DNA of 64,000 bases, from NCBI GenBank assembly GCA_023388255.1, contig JAEWGO010000007.1:62001-126000 (forward strand). The letters run 5' to 3'. Below, in pieces: positions 36,485 to 45,198 of the stretch. The notes below the pieces were generated by a model. The model searched no databases. It saw only the letters and a program-made list of their open reading frames with translations, and was not told where the DNA came from. Position 1 is the stretch's first letter. Every line of letters starts with the position of its first letter. The DNA comes from Pseudomonadota bacterium (GTDB taxonomy: Bacteria > Pseudomonadota > Gammaproteobacteria > Xanthomonadales > Rhodanobacteraceae). Position numbers and translations under genes: made by a program.

Positions 36485-37609
36485 ATGCGCAGTCCGAACA
36501 TCCGTTATTTCCCGGCGGTCGACCACCTGCGTGCGTTCGCCGCATTGCTGATCGTGTTCTACCACGGCCTGCATCTGTTCTCGTACGAGGCACGCTTCCA
36601 CAGCGCGTTCGGCCCCGAGCATTGGCTGCAGTCGGGCAACATGCTCGTCGCCGCAATGGCCGAAGGGCATACCGCGGTCGCGCTGTTCATGGTGCTGAGC
36701 GGATTCATCCTGACCTACGGATCGCTCGAATCCGACGTCGACTATGTCGGCTTCATCCGCAACCGCCTGTTGCGCACGTATCCGTTGTTCCTTTTGCTGG
36801 TGTTCGCCGGCCTCTGCGCATTCCCGGACCGCTTCGCATGGCCGGCTTTCCTGCAGACGGTATTCGGCTTCGCCAACATGCCTGGCGCGTTGGCCGCGCC
36901 ACCGTTCACGAGCATGTTGTGGACGATTGCGGTCGAATGGCAATTCTACGTGCTGTTCCCTTTGTTGCTGCTCGTGCTGAAGTCGGGTTGGACGCGTCAT
37001 CTCGCCGGATTGCTCGCCGTGCTGCTGGTGATGCGTGGCATCGCCGTGCTCGCCGGCGCCAATCCGCGCGAACTCGGCTATCTGACCATCGTAGGCCGAC
37101 TCGACCAGTTCCTGATCGGCATGTGGGCGGCCTGGTGGTTCAAGCGCCATCCGTTGTCGCGCACGCACGGTGCATTGCTGGCCGGTTTCGCGTTGGCCGC
37201 GATGATTGTGCTGCTGGCCGCATTCAACGCGGCCGGAGGATGGCCATTGATCGCGGCGTGGAAGTTCGCATGGCCGACGCTTGAAGGCGTGTTGTGGGCC
37301 GCCTTCGTGGTCGGTTACGTCGATTTCGCGAATGCCGCCAGCGGAATCGGCTCGCGTTCGCTGGCATGGATCGGCGGCATCTCGTATTCGATCTACCTGA
37401 CGCACTACATGGTCATCACTACTGCGATCACGTTCGGATGGACGATTGCGTCCACCGGCCATTTCGTCGTCGACGCGCTGCTCGACACGTTGCTGATCGC
37501 ATTGCCGGTCACCTTGCTGCTGTCGGCGCTGACCTACCACGCGGTCGAACTGCCGTTCCTGCGCCTGCGTGGCCGCTACCACCGGGATGCGGTTGCGCAT
37601 GCTGGCTGA
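36485..37609 (+). CDS. Acyltransferase 3 family membrane protein (OafA-like)
   Basis: 374 residues with about ten transmembrane helices. N-terminal hallmark RYFPAVDHLRAFAALLIVFYHG carries the conserved R and H of the acyltransferase 3 family; VALFMVLSGFILTYG and TIAVEWQFYVLFPLLLL are also characteristic. These proteins O-acetylate surface sugars, LPS or other envelope glycans; specificity is unknown. It lies 76 nt after lptG. Its 3' end overlaps by 11 nt the ATG of the following pseudogene, so an operon of two envelope-glycan genes was probably present before decay. Confidence 0.88.
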   Translation: MRSPNIRYFPAVDHLRAFAALLIVFYHGLHLFSYEARFHSAFGPEHWLQSGNMLVAAMAEGHTAVALFMVLSGFILTYGSLESDVDYVGFIRNRLLRTYPLFLLLVFAGLCAFPDRFAWPAFLQTVFGFANMPGALAAPPFTSMLWTIAVEWQFYVLFPLLLLVLKSGWTRHLAGLLAVLLVMRGIAVLAGANPRELGYLTIVGRLDQFLIGMWAAWWFKRHPLSRTHGALLAGFALAAMIVLLAAFNAAGGWPLIAAWKFAWPTLEGVLWAAFVVGYVDFANAASGIGSRSLAWIGGISYSIYLTHYMVITTAITFGWTIASTGHFVVDALLDTLLIALPVTLLLSALTYHAVELPFLRLRGRYHRDAVAHAG

Positions 37610-38497
37610 CCGCGCGGAGACGCAGACCGGTCGTTCGTGGTTCGCTTCGCGTTCGGCGCGCGAGCTTGCGCTCGCAGCGCTGATGCATGCTGCTGGTGCT
37701 GCGCGTGCCATACGCAGGCATGCACATGGGTAGGCGCGTGATCTGTTCGAGGCCTTTCGCATCATGCAGGACGACTCGCTGCCGCCGCGCGGCTCGGTGT
37801 TGAACGACACGAATCATCTTGGGCCGTCCTGGTTCCATGTCGTTGCGGCCATGTTTGCCTTGGCGCGCAGTCTGTCCGGCACGCTGCTCCTTCGGCGTGC
37901 TGGCGTCGCTGCAGATTCCGCTGGCATATCTCGTCGGCAAGGCACTGCATAGCCGTCGCGACGGAATGTGTTTGCGCTCGGATTGTTCGTGCCGAACTAG
38001 GCAACGCTTGAGTGGCTGTTGCCATCGCAGCCATTGTTCTCGATACCGTTGGATCTTGAGTTCCTGGTCGTGCAGTGCGCTACTGGCGGCGGCCGCATGC
38101 GCGCTATCTGATTGCGTTGGGCGCCTCCCTGCTCGAATTGGAAGGCAGTCCTCGCTTGCAGACACGCGGCGCATGGCCGTCAGTTGGTGGCCGCTGTTCG
38201 ACATCAAGCACGCGCAGGATCCCGAGGTCGCTTCCGCGCTCTTGTCGCCGTCCTTGCGCAGGACTCCAGTGATCGCTTCCTGTGCTCCCAGCCAGCTCCC
38301 GACTGCGCTCCGTGTATGGCAGGAGCATCGGCGGACCTGGCGGTCGAGGTTCTCGGCGGCAACTATGCCGGAATCGACATCGTCGCGTTCCAGGCCACGT
38401 GCACGCCGTCACGGAAGCGGTGCGTGCTCGCGGCGGCGAGTCGCTCGCGCGGTGTAAGATGCGCCGGCGCCGGTACCGGCGGGTTCGGGGAGCCACC
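37599..38497 (+). pseudogene. Frameshifted remnant of a GT39-like membrane glycosyltransferase
   Basis: No intact frame, but pieces of one polytopic protein can be followed across shifting frames. From the ATG at 37599: RSARELALAALMH; then VLRVPYAGMHMG (about 37705-37728); MQDDSLPPRGSVLNDTN and HLGPSWFHVVAAMFALARS (37764-37890); FGVLASLQIPLAYLVGKAL (37891-37950); VFALGLFVPN, a TAG at 37998-38000, then ATLEWLLPSQPLFSIPL (37968-38060); RYWRRPHARYLIALGASL (38078-38131). At least four frameshifts and one stop. The pattern of a first helix, an acidic loop, GP.W, PLAY and a terminal HP.FS-like segment resembles GT39/ArnT-type enzymes. Sequence beyond 38165 may be further remnant but is unreadable. 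The remaining length is shorter than an intact enzyme (about 1.4 kb). Confidence 0.7.
38452..38457 (+). promoter_or_regulatory. Possible -10 element upstream of pilU
   Basis: A TAAGAT hexamer lies 40 nt before the pilU ATG, inside the decayed region. No matching -35 is evident at 16-18 bp, so support is weak. Confidence 0.25.
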
Positions 38498-39625
38498 ATG
38501 AGCAGCGTCGATTTCACCTCGTATCTCAAGTTGATGACGCACAAGAAGGCGTCGGACCTGTTCATCACGGCTGGCGTCGCGCCGTCGATGAAGGTCAACG
38601 GGCGCATCGCGCCGATCACGCAGAACGCGCTGACGCCGCAGCAGTCGCGCGACATGGTGTTGAACGTGATGACGCCCTCGCAGCGCGAGGAGTTCGAGAA
38701 AACGCACGAATGCCAGTTCGCGATCGCGGTGACCGGCGTCGGCCGCTTCCGCGTCTCGTGCTTCTATCAGCGCAACTGCGTTGGCATGGTGTTGCGCCGG
38801 ATCGAGACGAAGATCCCGACGATCGACGAGCTCAGCCTGCCGCAGATCGTGAAGTCGCTGGCGATGACCAAGCGCGGCATCATCATCTTCGTCGGCGCGA
38901 CCGGCACCGGCAAGTCGACCTCGCTGGCTGCGCTGGTCGGCTACCGCAACATGAACTCGACCGGGCACATCATCACGATCGAGGATCCGATCGAATACGT
39001 GCACAAGCACGAAGGCTGCATCATCACGCAGCGCGAGCTCGGCATCGATACCGACAGCTGGGAGAACGCTCTGAAGAACACGCTGCGCCAGGCGCCCGAC
39101 GTGATCATGATCGGCGAGGTGCGTACGCGCGAGACGATGGAGCACGCGATCAACTTCTCCGAGACCGGCCATCTGTGCCTGTGCACCTTGCACGCGAACA
39201 ACGCGAACCAGGCGCTCGACCGCATCATCCATTTCTTCACCGAGGACCGGCGCGAACAGTTGTTCATGGACCTCTCGCTGAATCTCAAGGGCGTGGTTGC
39301 ACAGCAGTTGATTCCGACGCCGGATGGCAAGTCGCGCCGCGTCGCGATGGAGATCATGCTCGGCACGCCGCTGGTGCAGGACTACATCCGCCAGGGCGAG
39401 ATCCACAAGCTCAAGGACGTGATGAAGGAATCGACCAACCTCGGCATGCGTACGTTCGACCAGAGCCTGTTCGAGCTGTACCAAGCCGGCGAGATCAGCT
39501 ACGAGGACGCCTTGCGTCATGCCGACTCGGCCAACGAGGTGCGCCTGAAGATCAAGCTCGCGCAGGGTGGCGACGCGCACACGCTGTCGCAGGGACTTGA
39601 TGGCGTCGAGTTGGTCGAGACCTGA
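38498..39625 (+). CDS. pilU: PilT/PilU-family type IV pilus retraction ATPase (PilU type)
   Basis: 375 residues from the ATG at 38498 with GGGGAG 7 nt upstream. Secretion ATPase of the GspE/PilT superfamily: Walker A FVGATGTGKSTSLAAL, Asp box ITIEDPIEYVH, Walker B VIMIGEVRTRETMEHAI, and His box CTLHANNANQALDRIIHFF. An N-terminal PAS-like PilT domain precedes it (KKASDLFITAGVAPSMKVNGR). FYQRNCVGMVLRRIE and the length fit PilU rather than PilT, whose gene is usually adjacent but is not in this window. PilU works with PilT to retract pili in twitching motility. The sensory operon for the same motility starts at 47.6 kb. Confidence 0.9.
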   Translation: MSSVDFTSYLKLMTHKKASDLFITAGVAPSMKVNGRIAPITQNALTPQQSRDMVLNVMTPSQREEFEKTHECQFAIAVTGVGRFRVSCFYQRNCVGMVLRRIETKIPTIDELSLPQIVKSLAMTKRGIIIFVGATGTGKSTSLAALVGYRNMNSTGHIITIEDPIEYVHKHEGCIITQRELGIDTDSWENALKNTLRQAPDVIMIGEVRTRETMEHAINFSETGHLCLCTLHANNANQALDRIIHFFTEDRREQLFMDLSLNLKGVVAQQLIPTPDGKSRRVAMEIMLGTPLVQDYIRQGEIHKLKDVMKESTNLGMRTFDQSLFELYQAGEISYEDALRHADSANEVRLKIKLAQGGDAHTLSQGLDGVELVET

Positions 39626-39630
39626 GAAGC

Positions 39631-39745
39631 AGGGAATCGGGATTGGAGATTCGTGAAAAGCGAAACACGTGGCGCCGCATCTGAGTCGCGGCCGGGCGAA
39701 CAGCGGCGCCTTTCCGAATCCCCGATTCCCGATCCCCAATCACGG
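39631..39745. repeat. Inverted-repeat element, copy 1
   Basis: The arm around 39633-39653 (GGAATCGGGATTGGAGATTCG) is an imperfect reverse complement of the arm around 39715-39742 (GAATCCCCGATTCCCGATCC and onward), enclosing about 60 bp. The same arm sequences recur at 45199-45269. It lies between pilU and the next gene, and the GTG used for that gene is inside the left arm, so the first 30 or so codons of the gene come from the element. Confidence 0.6.
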
Positions 39746-41269
39746 CAACTCGCCCATCTCCGCCACGTCTGGCAGACGCTCGGCCGCGACGATCCGCTGT
39801 GGGCGGTGTTGTCGCACGCGGACAAGCGCGGCGGCCGTTGGGACGTGGCGGAATTTCTTGCCACCGGAAAACGCGAGATCGACAACCAACTGGCCGCGCT
39901 GGCAATGGATGGCTATCCGCGCGGGAACGATCTGGCGCTGGACTTCGGCTGTGGCGCCGGCCGTCTGACGCGGGCGCTGGCTGCGCACTTCACGCACGCG
40001 ATCGGCATCGACGTCTCGGCCAGCATGATCGCGGCAGCCGATGAACTGAATGCCGACATCGACAACGTCGAGTTTCGCGAAAACGCTGCGCCGCAATTGC
40101 AGGGCATCGCCGATGCCAGTGTCGATTTCGTGTTCTCGCACATCGTGCTGCAGCACATCCCGCCCGCGCTCGCGGCCGGTTATGTCGAGGAATTCTTCCG
40201 TGTGCTCGCGCCGGGCGGCGCCGCTGCGTTCCAGTTTGTCGAAGGCGTCGACGATAGCCTGCGCGGGCGTTTTTTCGGACTGGCCTCGAACCGCTGGCTG
40301 AACCCGCTGCGTCGCCTGCTGTGGCGCCGTCGCGAGGTATTCGAGATGCATGTGTTGCCGGAGGATGAACTGCACGCACGGCTGGCGCGTCACCCGCAGT
40401 TGCGCCTCGCCCACGTGTTCGACGACGGTTCGGCCGGACCCGGGTGGCGCGGACGGCGCTGGGTCGTCGTCAACGACGGGCCGATGCCGCAGAAGATCGA
40501 ATGCGACGGCTACGTGATGTATGCCGATCCGGACGACCGCCACATGGGCGGAACGCTGCGTGCCGGCGATGTGCACGATCCGCAGGTGCAGCGCGTGCTG
40601 GGCGAACGCCTGCGCAATGGCGACGTGGTGCTCGACATCGGCGCGAACATCGGCATCCATGCGCTGCTGGCGGCGTGGCGCGTCGGTGCCGAGGGGCGCG
40701 TGATCGCGGTCGAGCCGATTCCGACCAATGCTCGTCTGTTGGCGCGTTCCGCGCAGGCGAGCGGATTTGCACATGTGCGGGTCATTGCCGCGGCCGCGGC
40801 GGAGCAGGGGGGCGCCATCGAGTTGCGCACGCATCCGGCGACGTCGAACGGCGCCACGCCGATGGCTGCAGGCGAGTTGCTGCGCGGCGAGGCGGGCGAG
40901 ACGATCCGTGTTCCGTGCGTGGCGCTCGACAATGCGCTGGCGGACCTCGATCGCCTCGACCTCGTCAAGATCGATGTCGCCGGCATGGAGCCGCTCGCGT
41001 TGCGCGGCCTCGAACGCACGTTGGCGCGATTGCGTCCGGCGTTGCTGACCGAGTTCCATCCATGGGCGATCGAGCGCGCATCGCGCATCGCACCGATCCA
41101 ATACCTTGAATGGCTGCTGGCCCGCTGGCCGGCGATCACGATCCTGCAGCGCGACGGTCGCCGCGAACGATGCGGCGACGCGGCGGCGGTGATGACGGCG
41201 TGGCGGAAAGCCAATGCGGACGCAGGGATCGATGGCCGCCTGCATCTGGATTTGCTGCTCGAACCCTGA
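39653..41269 (+). CDS. Two-domain methyltransferase: class I SAM methyltransferase fused to FkbM
   Basis: 538 residues if the GTG at 39653 is used. The first 30 or so residues are encoded by the inverted-repeat element (ESPIPDPQSRQ) and may not be native; the conserved part starts at about HLRHVWQTLGRDDPLW. Domain 1 (about 70-270) is a class I methyltransferase: LALDFGCGAGRLTRALA, HAIGIDVSASMI, VFSHIVLQHIPP. Domain 2 (about 285-535) is FkbM: DVVLDIGANIGIHALL, VIAVEPIPTNARLL, DLVKIDVAGMEPLALRG. Domain 2 resembles the FkbM protein at 4227-5195. Two methylations of one glycan or other product are plausible; substrates are unknown. It stands alone between pilU and a palindromic repeat. Confidence 0.8.
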   Translation: MKSETRGAASESRPGEQRRLSESPIPDPQSRQLAHLRHVWQTLGRDDPLWAVLSHADKRGGRWDVAEFLATGKREIDNQLAALAMDGYPRGNDLALDFGCGAGRLTRALAAHFTHAIGIDVSASMIAAADELNADIDNVEFRENAAPQLQGIADASVDFVFSHIVLQHIPPALAAGYVEEFFRVLAPGGAAAFQFVEGVDDSLRGRFFGLASNRWLNPLRRLLWRRREVFEMHVLPEDELHARLARHPQLRLAHVFDDGSAGPGWRGRRWVVVNDGPMPQKIECDGYVMYADPDDRHMGGTLRAGDVHDPQVQRVLGERLRNGDVVLDIGANIGIHALLAAWRVGAEGRVIAVEPIPTNARLLARSAQASGFAHVRVIAAAAAEQGGAIELRTHPATSNGATPMAAGELLRGEAGETIRVPCVALDNALADLDRLDLVKIDVAGMEPLALRGLERTLARLRPALLTEFHPWAIERASRIAPIQYLEWLLARWPAITILQRDGRRERCGDAAAVMTAWRKANADAGIDGRLHLDLLLEP

Positions 41270-41325
41270 TCGCGTGAGCGACGGGCATCGGGGTGGAGCG
41301 CTTTACTTCGGTGCCCTTACTCCCG

Positions 41326-41349
41326 CCCTCTCCCGCAAGCGGGAGAGGG
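41326..41349. repeat. Palindromic intergenic unit, possible bidirectional terminator
   Basis: An 11-bp perfect palindrome (41326-41336 with 41339-41349, 2-nt loop, effectively a 9-bp stem with a small loop) in the 117-bp gap between convergent genes. The CTCTCCCGCAAGCGGGAGAG type is a form I recall as dispersed in many high-GC proteobacterial genomes. Its location between two 3' ends suggests a transcription end for both. Confidence 0.6.
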
Positions 41350-41386
41350 AGATAGCCAAGCCTGCAGGTGTGATCGACGGTGCTCC

Positions 41387-43063
41387 TTACGGATTGAACA
41401 CGACGGTTTCGACCAGCTCGATGCCGTCGTTGGTCAGTGACAGGCGCGCTTCGATACGCTTGAACCACTTCGCATACATCGCATACAACTCGCGGCTGCC
41501 TTCGATCTGCTGACGCTGCTCGGCGGGGATCTTGTCGGCGAAGCGGCCCATGCCGTCGGCCATCAGCTTGTACACCTCGCCGCTGAGATTCATGTCGAAC
41601 AGCGTGCCGGATGCGCCGGGCGCGGCGGACACGGCCTTGCCGAGATTCGCCGCTTCTTCAGTGCCGACCGAAATGCCGAGCACCTTCGCGCTCATCGCCG
41701 CGTGCACGGAGAGGTTGGCCGGCATGCCAGGCAGCGCATCGGTCGGGATCGCGACCGGCTGGCCGTTAGGTTCGATCTTGATCTGCGCCAATGCCGGCAC
41801 CGAAATCTGCGCAAGATTGGTCAGGAATGCCGGATTGGCGCTGGCGACCAGCACGCTGGCGGAGACGTCCGGCATTTCGGCGCCATCTGGCCACGCGAAC
41901 TTGCTCACGGAGAGGCGCGCGCCGACGAGATCGGCCAAGGGCGGCGGAATCATCTGGTCGAGCTTGCCGCGCATGTCGGCCAGTTGCTGGTTCAGCGGCG
42001 CCAGTGTGGCGCACGTGAACGGCGACTTCGCCACCGCGTCGGCCTGGGCGACCAGGAAATCGCGCCCACGCAGAATCGGCAGTGCGAACGCCATGTCGGC
42101 CAGGCCGTCCGAAGATGCGGCCGGCATCGCGCCGGGCAGTGCGGCCAGCGATTTCGCCAGTGCCGGTGCGAGATCGAGGCGGCCCTGGAAACTCATGCGG
42201 TTCGCGTCGAGCGCGGTGTAGCCGAACGCGAACATCGGCGCCTGCGCGGCGAGCGCATCGAATTCACTGCGGCAAGCCACGTCGAGTTTTGGCGGCGGAG
42301 TACCGGCTGCCTGAGCGAACGCAACGACAGCGGGATCGTCGTTGTACAGTGCGAGCAGGCGGCGCGTGTCGATCCAGCCGCTGCCATAGGGCAGATAACC
42401 GCGCTGCTTGTTGAAGTCGGCCAGCGCGCCGCTGTCGGCGAGGCTCTTTTGCGGCCGGTCGAGGCCGAGCACGCGGCGCTTCAGCGCTTCGTCGGCCTGT
42501 GCCGGCACGACGGTGAGCACGAGGTGATTGCGCTCGATCGCCAACAAGCCCTGCACTTGTGCCGGGCCGAACGTCCATACGTCCTGCTCGCCGATGCGCG
42601 CGGTGCCGAGCTTGGCGCCGCCCTTCTGCTCGACGCGCGCCACCAGCGCGCGGAACGCGTCTGCATCAGCCAGTTCGATGCGCAGCACCGGCAGCAGGCC
42701 GACTCCGTAGATGGCGCTGTGTGCGGTCGCCGAGAATCCGATTTCCCGCCACTTCTCCGGTGTGTCGCGCTCGTGGATTTCATCGAGCACGGCGTGCAGC
42801 ACGCGCGCGCTGCCTTCGTCCTTCTTGCCGATGTCCTCGATCAGCGGGCCGTAGATCCGCATCACGAGCGGCCACACGCCTTTCATCTGCTGGCTCCAGC
42901 GCGCCGTCAACGCTTCCGGCGAGCCTTCGATGTTGGCGATCACGTAGGGTGTGTCAGCCGGCACGAAGGCGAGGGGGGCAGAGGCGTCTTCCTTCTTGCC
43001 GCAGGCGACGAGTGCGAGCGCGATGCCGATCGAGATGAATCCGGTCCTTGCGTTTCTGTACAT
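41387..43063 (-). CDS. Large conserved lipoprotein of unknown function
   Basis: 558 residues from the ATG at 43063. The signal peptide ends in a lipobox (IGIALALVACGKKED), so it is predicted to be lipid-anchored. The mature protein has no recognised domain. It contains a run of alternating strands and helices (LAFVPADTPYVIANIEG; GVGLLPVLRIELADADAFR; SMSFQGRLDLAP-like) and four scattered cysteines apart from the lipidated one. The pattern 'ADTPYV.AN' near the start recalls proteins with DUF3352-like folds, but this is not firm. The start is 72 nt upstream of the previous region's pyrB end, and it has its own transcript end at the palindrome downstream. Confidence 0.75.
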   Translation of the reverse strand: MYRNARTGFISIGIALALVACGKKEDASAPLAFVPADTPYVIANIEGSPEALTARWSQQMKGVWPLVMRIYGPLIEDIGKKDEGSARVLHAVLDEIHERDTPEKWREIGFSATAHSAIYGVGLLPVLRIELADADAFRALVARVEQKGGAKLGTARIGEQDVWTFGPAQVQGLLAIERNHLVLTVVPAQADEALKRRVLGLDRPQKSLADSGALADFNKQRGYLPYGSGWIDTRRLLALYNDDPAVVAFAQAAGTPPPKLDVACRSEFDALAAQAPMFAFGYTALDANRMSFQGRLDLAPALAKSLAALPGAMPAASSDGLADMAFALPILRGRDFLVAQADAVAKSPFTCATLAPLNQQLADMRGKLDQMIPPPLADLVGARLSVSKFAWPDGAEMPDVSASVLVASANPAFLTNLAQISVPALAQIKIEPNGQPVAIPTDALPGMPANLSVHAAMSAKVLGISVGTEEAANLGKAVSAAPGASGTLFDMNLSGEVYKLMADGMGRFADKIPAEQRQQIEGSRELYAMYAKWFKRIEARLSLTNDGIELVETVVFNP

Positions 43064-43132
43064 TGTTCCATTCCCCGTATTGCGCCGACATCGGGAGGGT
43101 CGTCGGCATGACCACTCGGACGAACGAATCAC

Positions 43133-43158
43133 GGAACGACGCGCGAAGGCGTCATTCC
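43133..43158 (-). terminator. Stem-loop overlapping the pyrB stop codon
   Basis: A 10-bp stem with one mismatch (43133-43142 with 43149-43158, 6-nt loop) straddles the end of pyrB. No T tract follows on the minus strand. It could end the yqgE-ruvX-pyrB transcript or be a dispersed small palindrome. Confidence 0.35.
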
Positions 43159-44135
43159 CGCCTGGTCTTCACCGAGCCTTGCGCGGGGGGCGGCTCGGTC
43201 AGCAGAGTGGCGAGCACCGCCATGCGCACGAAGATGCCGTTGGCGACTTGTTCGAGCACGACCGATCGTTCGCCGTCGGCGACGTCCGGCGCGATCTCTA
43301 CGCCGCGATTCATCGGCCCCGGATGCATCACGATGGCATCGGCGTCGGCGCGCGCGAGGCGTGCGCGGTCGAGACCGTAGCGGGTGAAGTATTCGGCTTC
43401 GTCGAGGCCGGGCAGACTGGCCATGCGCTCCTTCTGCAGGCGCAGCATGATGACGACGTCGGCGCCTTCGAGCGCGGCGTCGAAATCCTTGTAAAGATCG
43501 CAGCCGGGCACGTCTTCCGCCGCCGGCAGCAATTCGGCCGGACCACACAGGCGGATCTCGCCGGCGCCGAGCGCCGCGAGGCCGTGGATGTCCGAACGCG
43601 CCACGCGCGAATGGCGGATGTCGCCGCAGATCGCCACCTTGAGCCCGTCGATGCGGCTCTTGTGGTCACGAATCGTCAACAGGTCGAGCAGGCCTTGGGT
43701 CGGGTGCGCATGGTTGCCGTCGCCGGCATTGAGGATCGCTGCGTGGCGCGCGTGCGCGGCGAGCAGTGCCGGCGTGCCGTTCTGCTTGTGGCGCACGACG
43801 AACGCGTCGCTGTCCATCGCTTCCAGCGTGGCAAGCGTGTCTTCGAGGCTTTCGCCCTTGCTGGTCGAGGACGTGCCGATATCGAAATTGACCACCAGCG
43901 CGCCGAGCCGACGCGCGGCCAGCTCGAAGCTCGTGCGCGTGCGTGTGGATGGCTCGAAGAACAGGTTCACGACCGTGCGGCCTTCGAGCAAGGTCGAGCG
44001 CGCGAGGCCGGCGCGGAACTCGCGGCGCAGTTCCCACGCGCGATCGAGCAGGGCCGAAATGGATGCGCGGCCGAGGCCCTCGAGCGTCAGCAGGTGGCGC
44101 AGGCGACCGTCGGTATCGGTTTGCAGGTTGGACAT
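43152..44135 (-). CDS. pyrB: Aspartate carbamoyltransferase catalytic chain
   Basis: 327 residues from the ATG at 44135; family N-termini (LQxDSDGRLRHLLTLEGL type) fit this start. An ATG at 44177, which overlaps the ruvX stop (ATGA), would add 14 residues and cannot be excluded. Carbamoyl-phosphate loop FFEPSTRTRTSFELAARRLG, HPTQGLLDLLTI, and the catalytic MHPGPMNRGVEI are all present. It performs the first committed step of pyrimidine synthesis. It is the third gene of the conserved yqgE-ruvX-pyrB set. No regulatory chain gene (pyrI) follows. Confidence 0.95.
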   Translation of the reverse strand: MSNLQTDTDGRLRHLLTLEGLGRASISALLDRAWELRREFRAGLARSTLLEGRTVVNLFFEPSTRTRTSFELAARRLGALVVNFDIGTSSTSKGESLEDTLATLEAMDSDAFVVRHKQNGTPALLAAHARHAAILNAGDGNHAHPTQGLLDLLTIRDHKSRIDGLKVAICGDIRHSRVARSDIHGLAALGAGEIRLCGPAELLPAAEDVPGCDLYKDFDAALEGADVVIMLRLQKERMASLPGLDEAEYFTRYGLDRARLARADADAIVMHPGPMNRGVEIAPDVADGERSVVLEQVANGIFVRMAVLATLLTEPPPAQGSVKTRRE

Positions 44136-44173
44136 GAGGGCGTTTCGCGAGGGTTTGGTGGGCGTTGCATGGC

Positions 44174-44629
44174 TCATGCGGTGGGTGCGCCGCTTGCGAA
44201 CCAGGCTTCGAGGATGATCTGCGCGGCGAGTGCGTCGATCGCAGCCGCGTCCTTGCGCTTGGCGGTGCCGTGTGCGCGTTGTTCGGCGAAATGGCGCGCC
44301 GCTTCGCCGGAGGTGTGGCGTTCGTCGACAAGATGCGTCGGCCGCGCGTAGCGGCGTTCCAGCGCGCGCGCGAACTCGCGCGCGGCGCGCGTCATCGGCT
44401 GCTCGCCGCCATCGAGCGCGAGCGGCAGGCCGACGATGAAGCGTTCCGGCTGCCAGTCCGAAACCAATGCATCGAAACGCGACCAATCGCCGTTCGCCAG
44501 CGCGGCCAGCGCGCGCGCGGACGCGCCGAGCCTGTTGCCGATGGCGACGCCGACGAGGCGTTTTCCGTAGTCGAACGCAAGCACGTTGCCGGCGCCGGCG
44601 CGCGGCGCGGCGTCAGGCATGGCCGGCAT
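44174..44629 (-). CDS. ruvX: Putative pre-16S rRNA nuclease / Holliday junction resolvase (YqgF)
   Basis: 151 residues, RNase H fold. Key acidic residues: FDYGKRLVGVAIG at the N-terminus, FIVGLPLALDG with the second acidic cluster, LVDERHTSGEA, and KDAAAIDALAAQIILE near the C-terminus. YqgF proteins process the 5' end of 16S rRNA; a resolvase role was proposed earlier. Its start lies 17 nt inside the yqgE gene and its stop overlaps the longer pyrB start, so the three genes are coupled. Confidence 0.9.
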   Translation of the reverse strand: MPAMPDAAPRAGAGNVLAFDYGKRLVGVAIGNRLGASARALAALANGDWSRFDALVSDWQPERFIVGLPLALDGGEQPMTRAAREFARALERRYARPTHLVDERHTSGEAARHFAEQRAHGTAKRKDAAAIDALAAQIILEAWFASGAPTA

Positions 44630-45176
44630 AGCTGGCGAGCTGGAACAGATTGACGCCGAGCAGTCCGGCGGCCGCTTCCCAGCGTTCCTCCAGTGGCGTC
44701 TCGAACAACACGCGTTCGGATGCCGGCGCGGTCAACCAGTGGTTGTCGTACAACTCGTGTTCGAGTTGGCCCGGACTCCAGCCCGAGTAGCCGAGCGCGA
44801 CCACCGCCTGGCGCGGGCCGTTGCCGGCGGCGATCGCGACGAGGATGTCGCGCGAGGTGGTCACGCTGACATGGTCTGAAATGCGGAACGAGGACTCCCA
44901 GTCGCCGCCCGGCGAATGCAGCACGAAGCCGCGTTCCGGCTGCACCGGTCCGCCGATCAGCACCGGCGCATCGATCACCTCGGGGATATCCGAATGCATG
45001 CTCATCTGCGCGAGCACGTCGCCGAGGCGGTACTCGGACAGGCGATTGATCATCAGGCCCATCGCGCCGTCCTCGCCGTGCTGGCACAGGAACGCCACGC
45101 CGCGTGCGAAGTTCGGATCGCGCAGCGCCGGCATCGCGATCAGCAATTGGTTCGTGAGCTGGGTCGATTCGGACAT
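44613..45176 (-). CDS. yqgE: YqgE/AlgH family protein
   Basis: 187 residues, the typical size. Family motifs: LTNQLLIAMPALRDPNFARGV at the start, GAMGLMINRLSE, IGGPVQPERGFVLHS, and ALGYSGWSPGQLEHEL. The biochemical role of the family is unsettled; in Pseudomonas a homologue (AlgH) influences alginate and virulence gene expression. It is the first gene of yqgE-ruvX-pyrB and overlaps ruvX. Confidence 0.93.
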   Translation of the reverse strand: MSESTQLTNQLLIAMPALRDPNFARGVAFLCQHGEDGAMGLMINRLSEYRLGDVLAQMSMHSDIPEVIDAPVLIGGPVQPERGFVLHSPGGDWESSFRISDHVSVTTSRDILVAIAAGNGPRQAVVALGYSGWSPGQLEHELYDNHWLTAPASERVLFETPLEERWEAAAGLLGVNLFQLASYAGHA

Positions 45177-45198
45177 GCGCGCATTGTACGTGAGCGGC

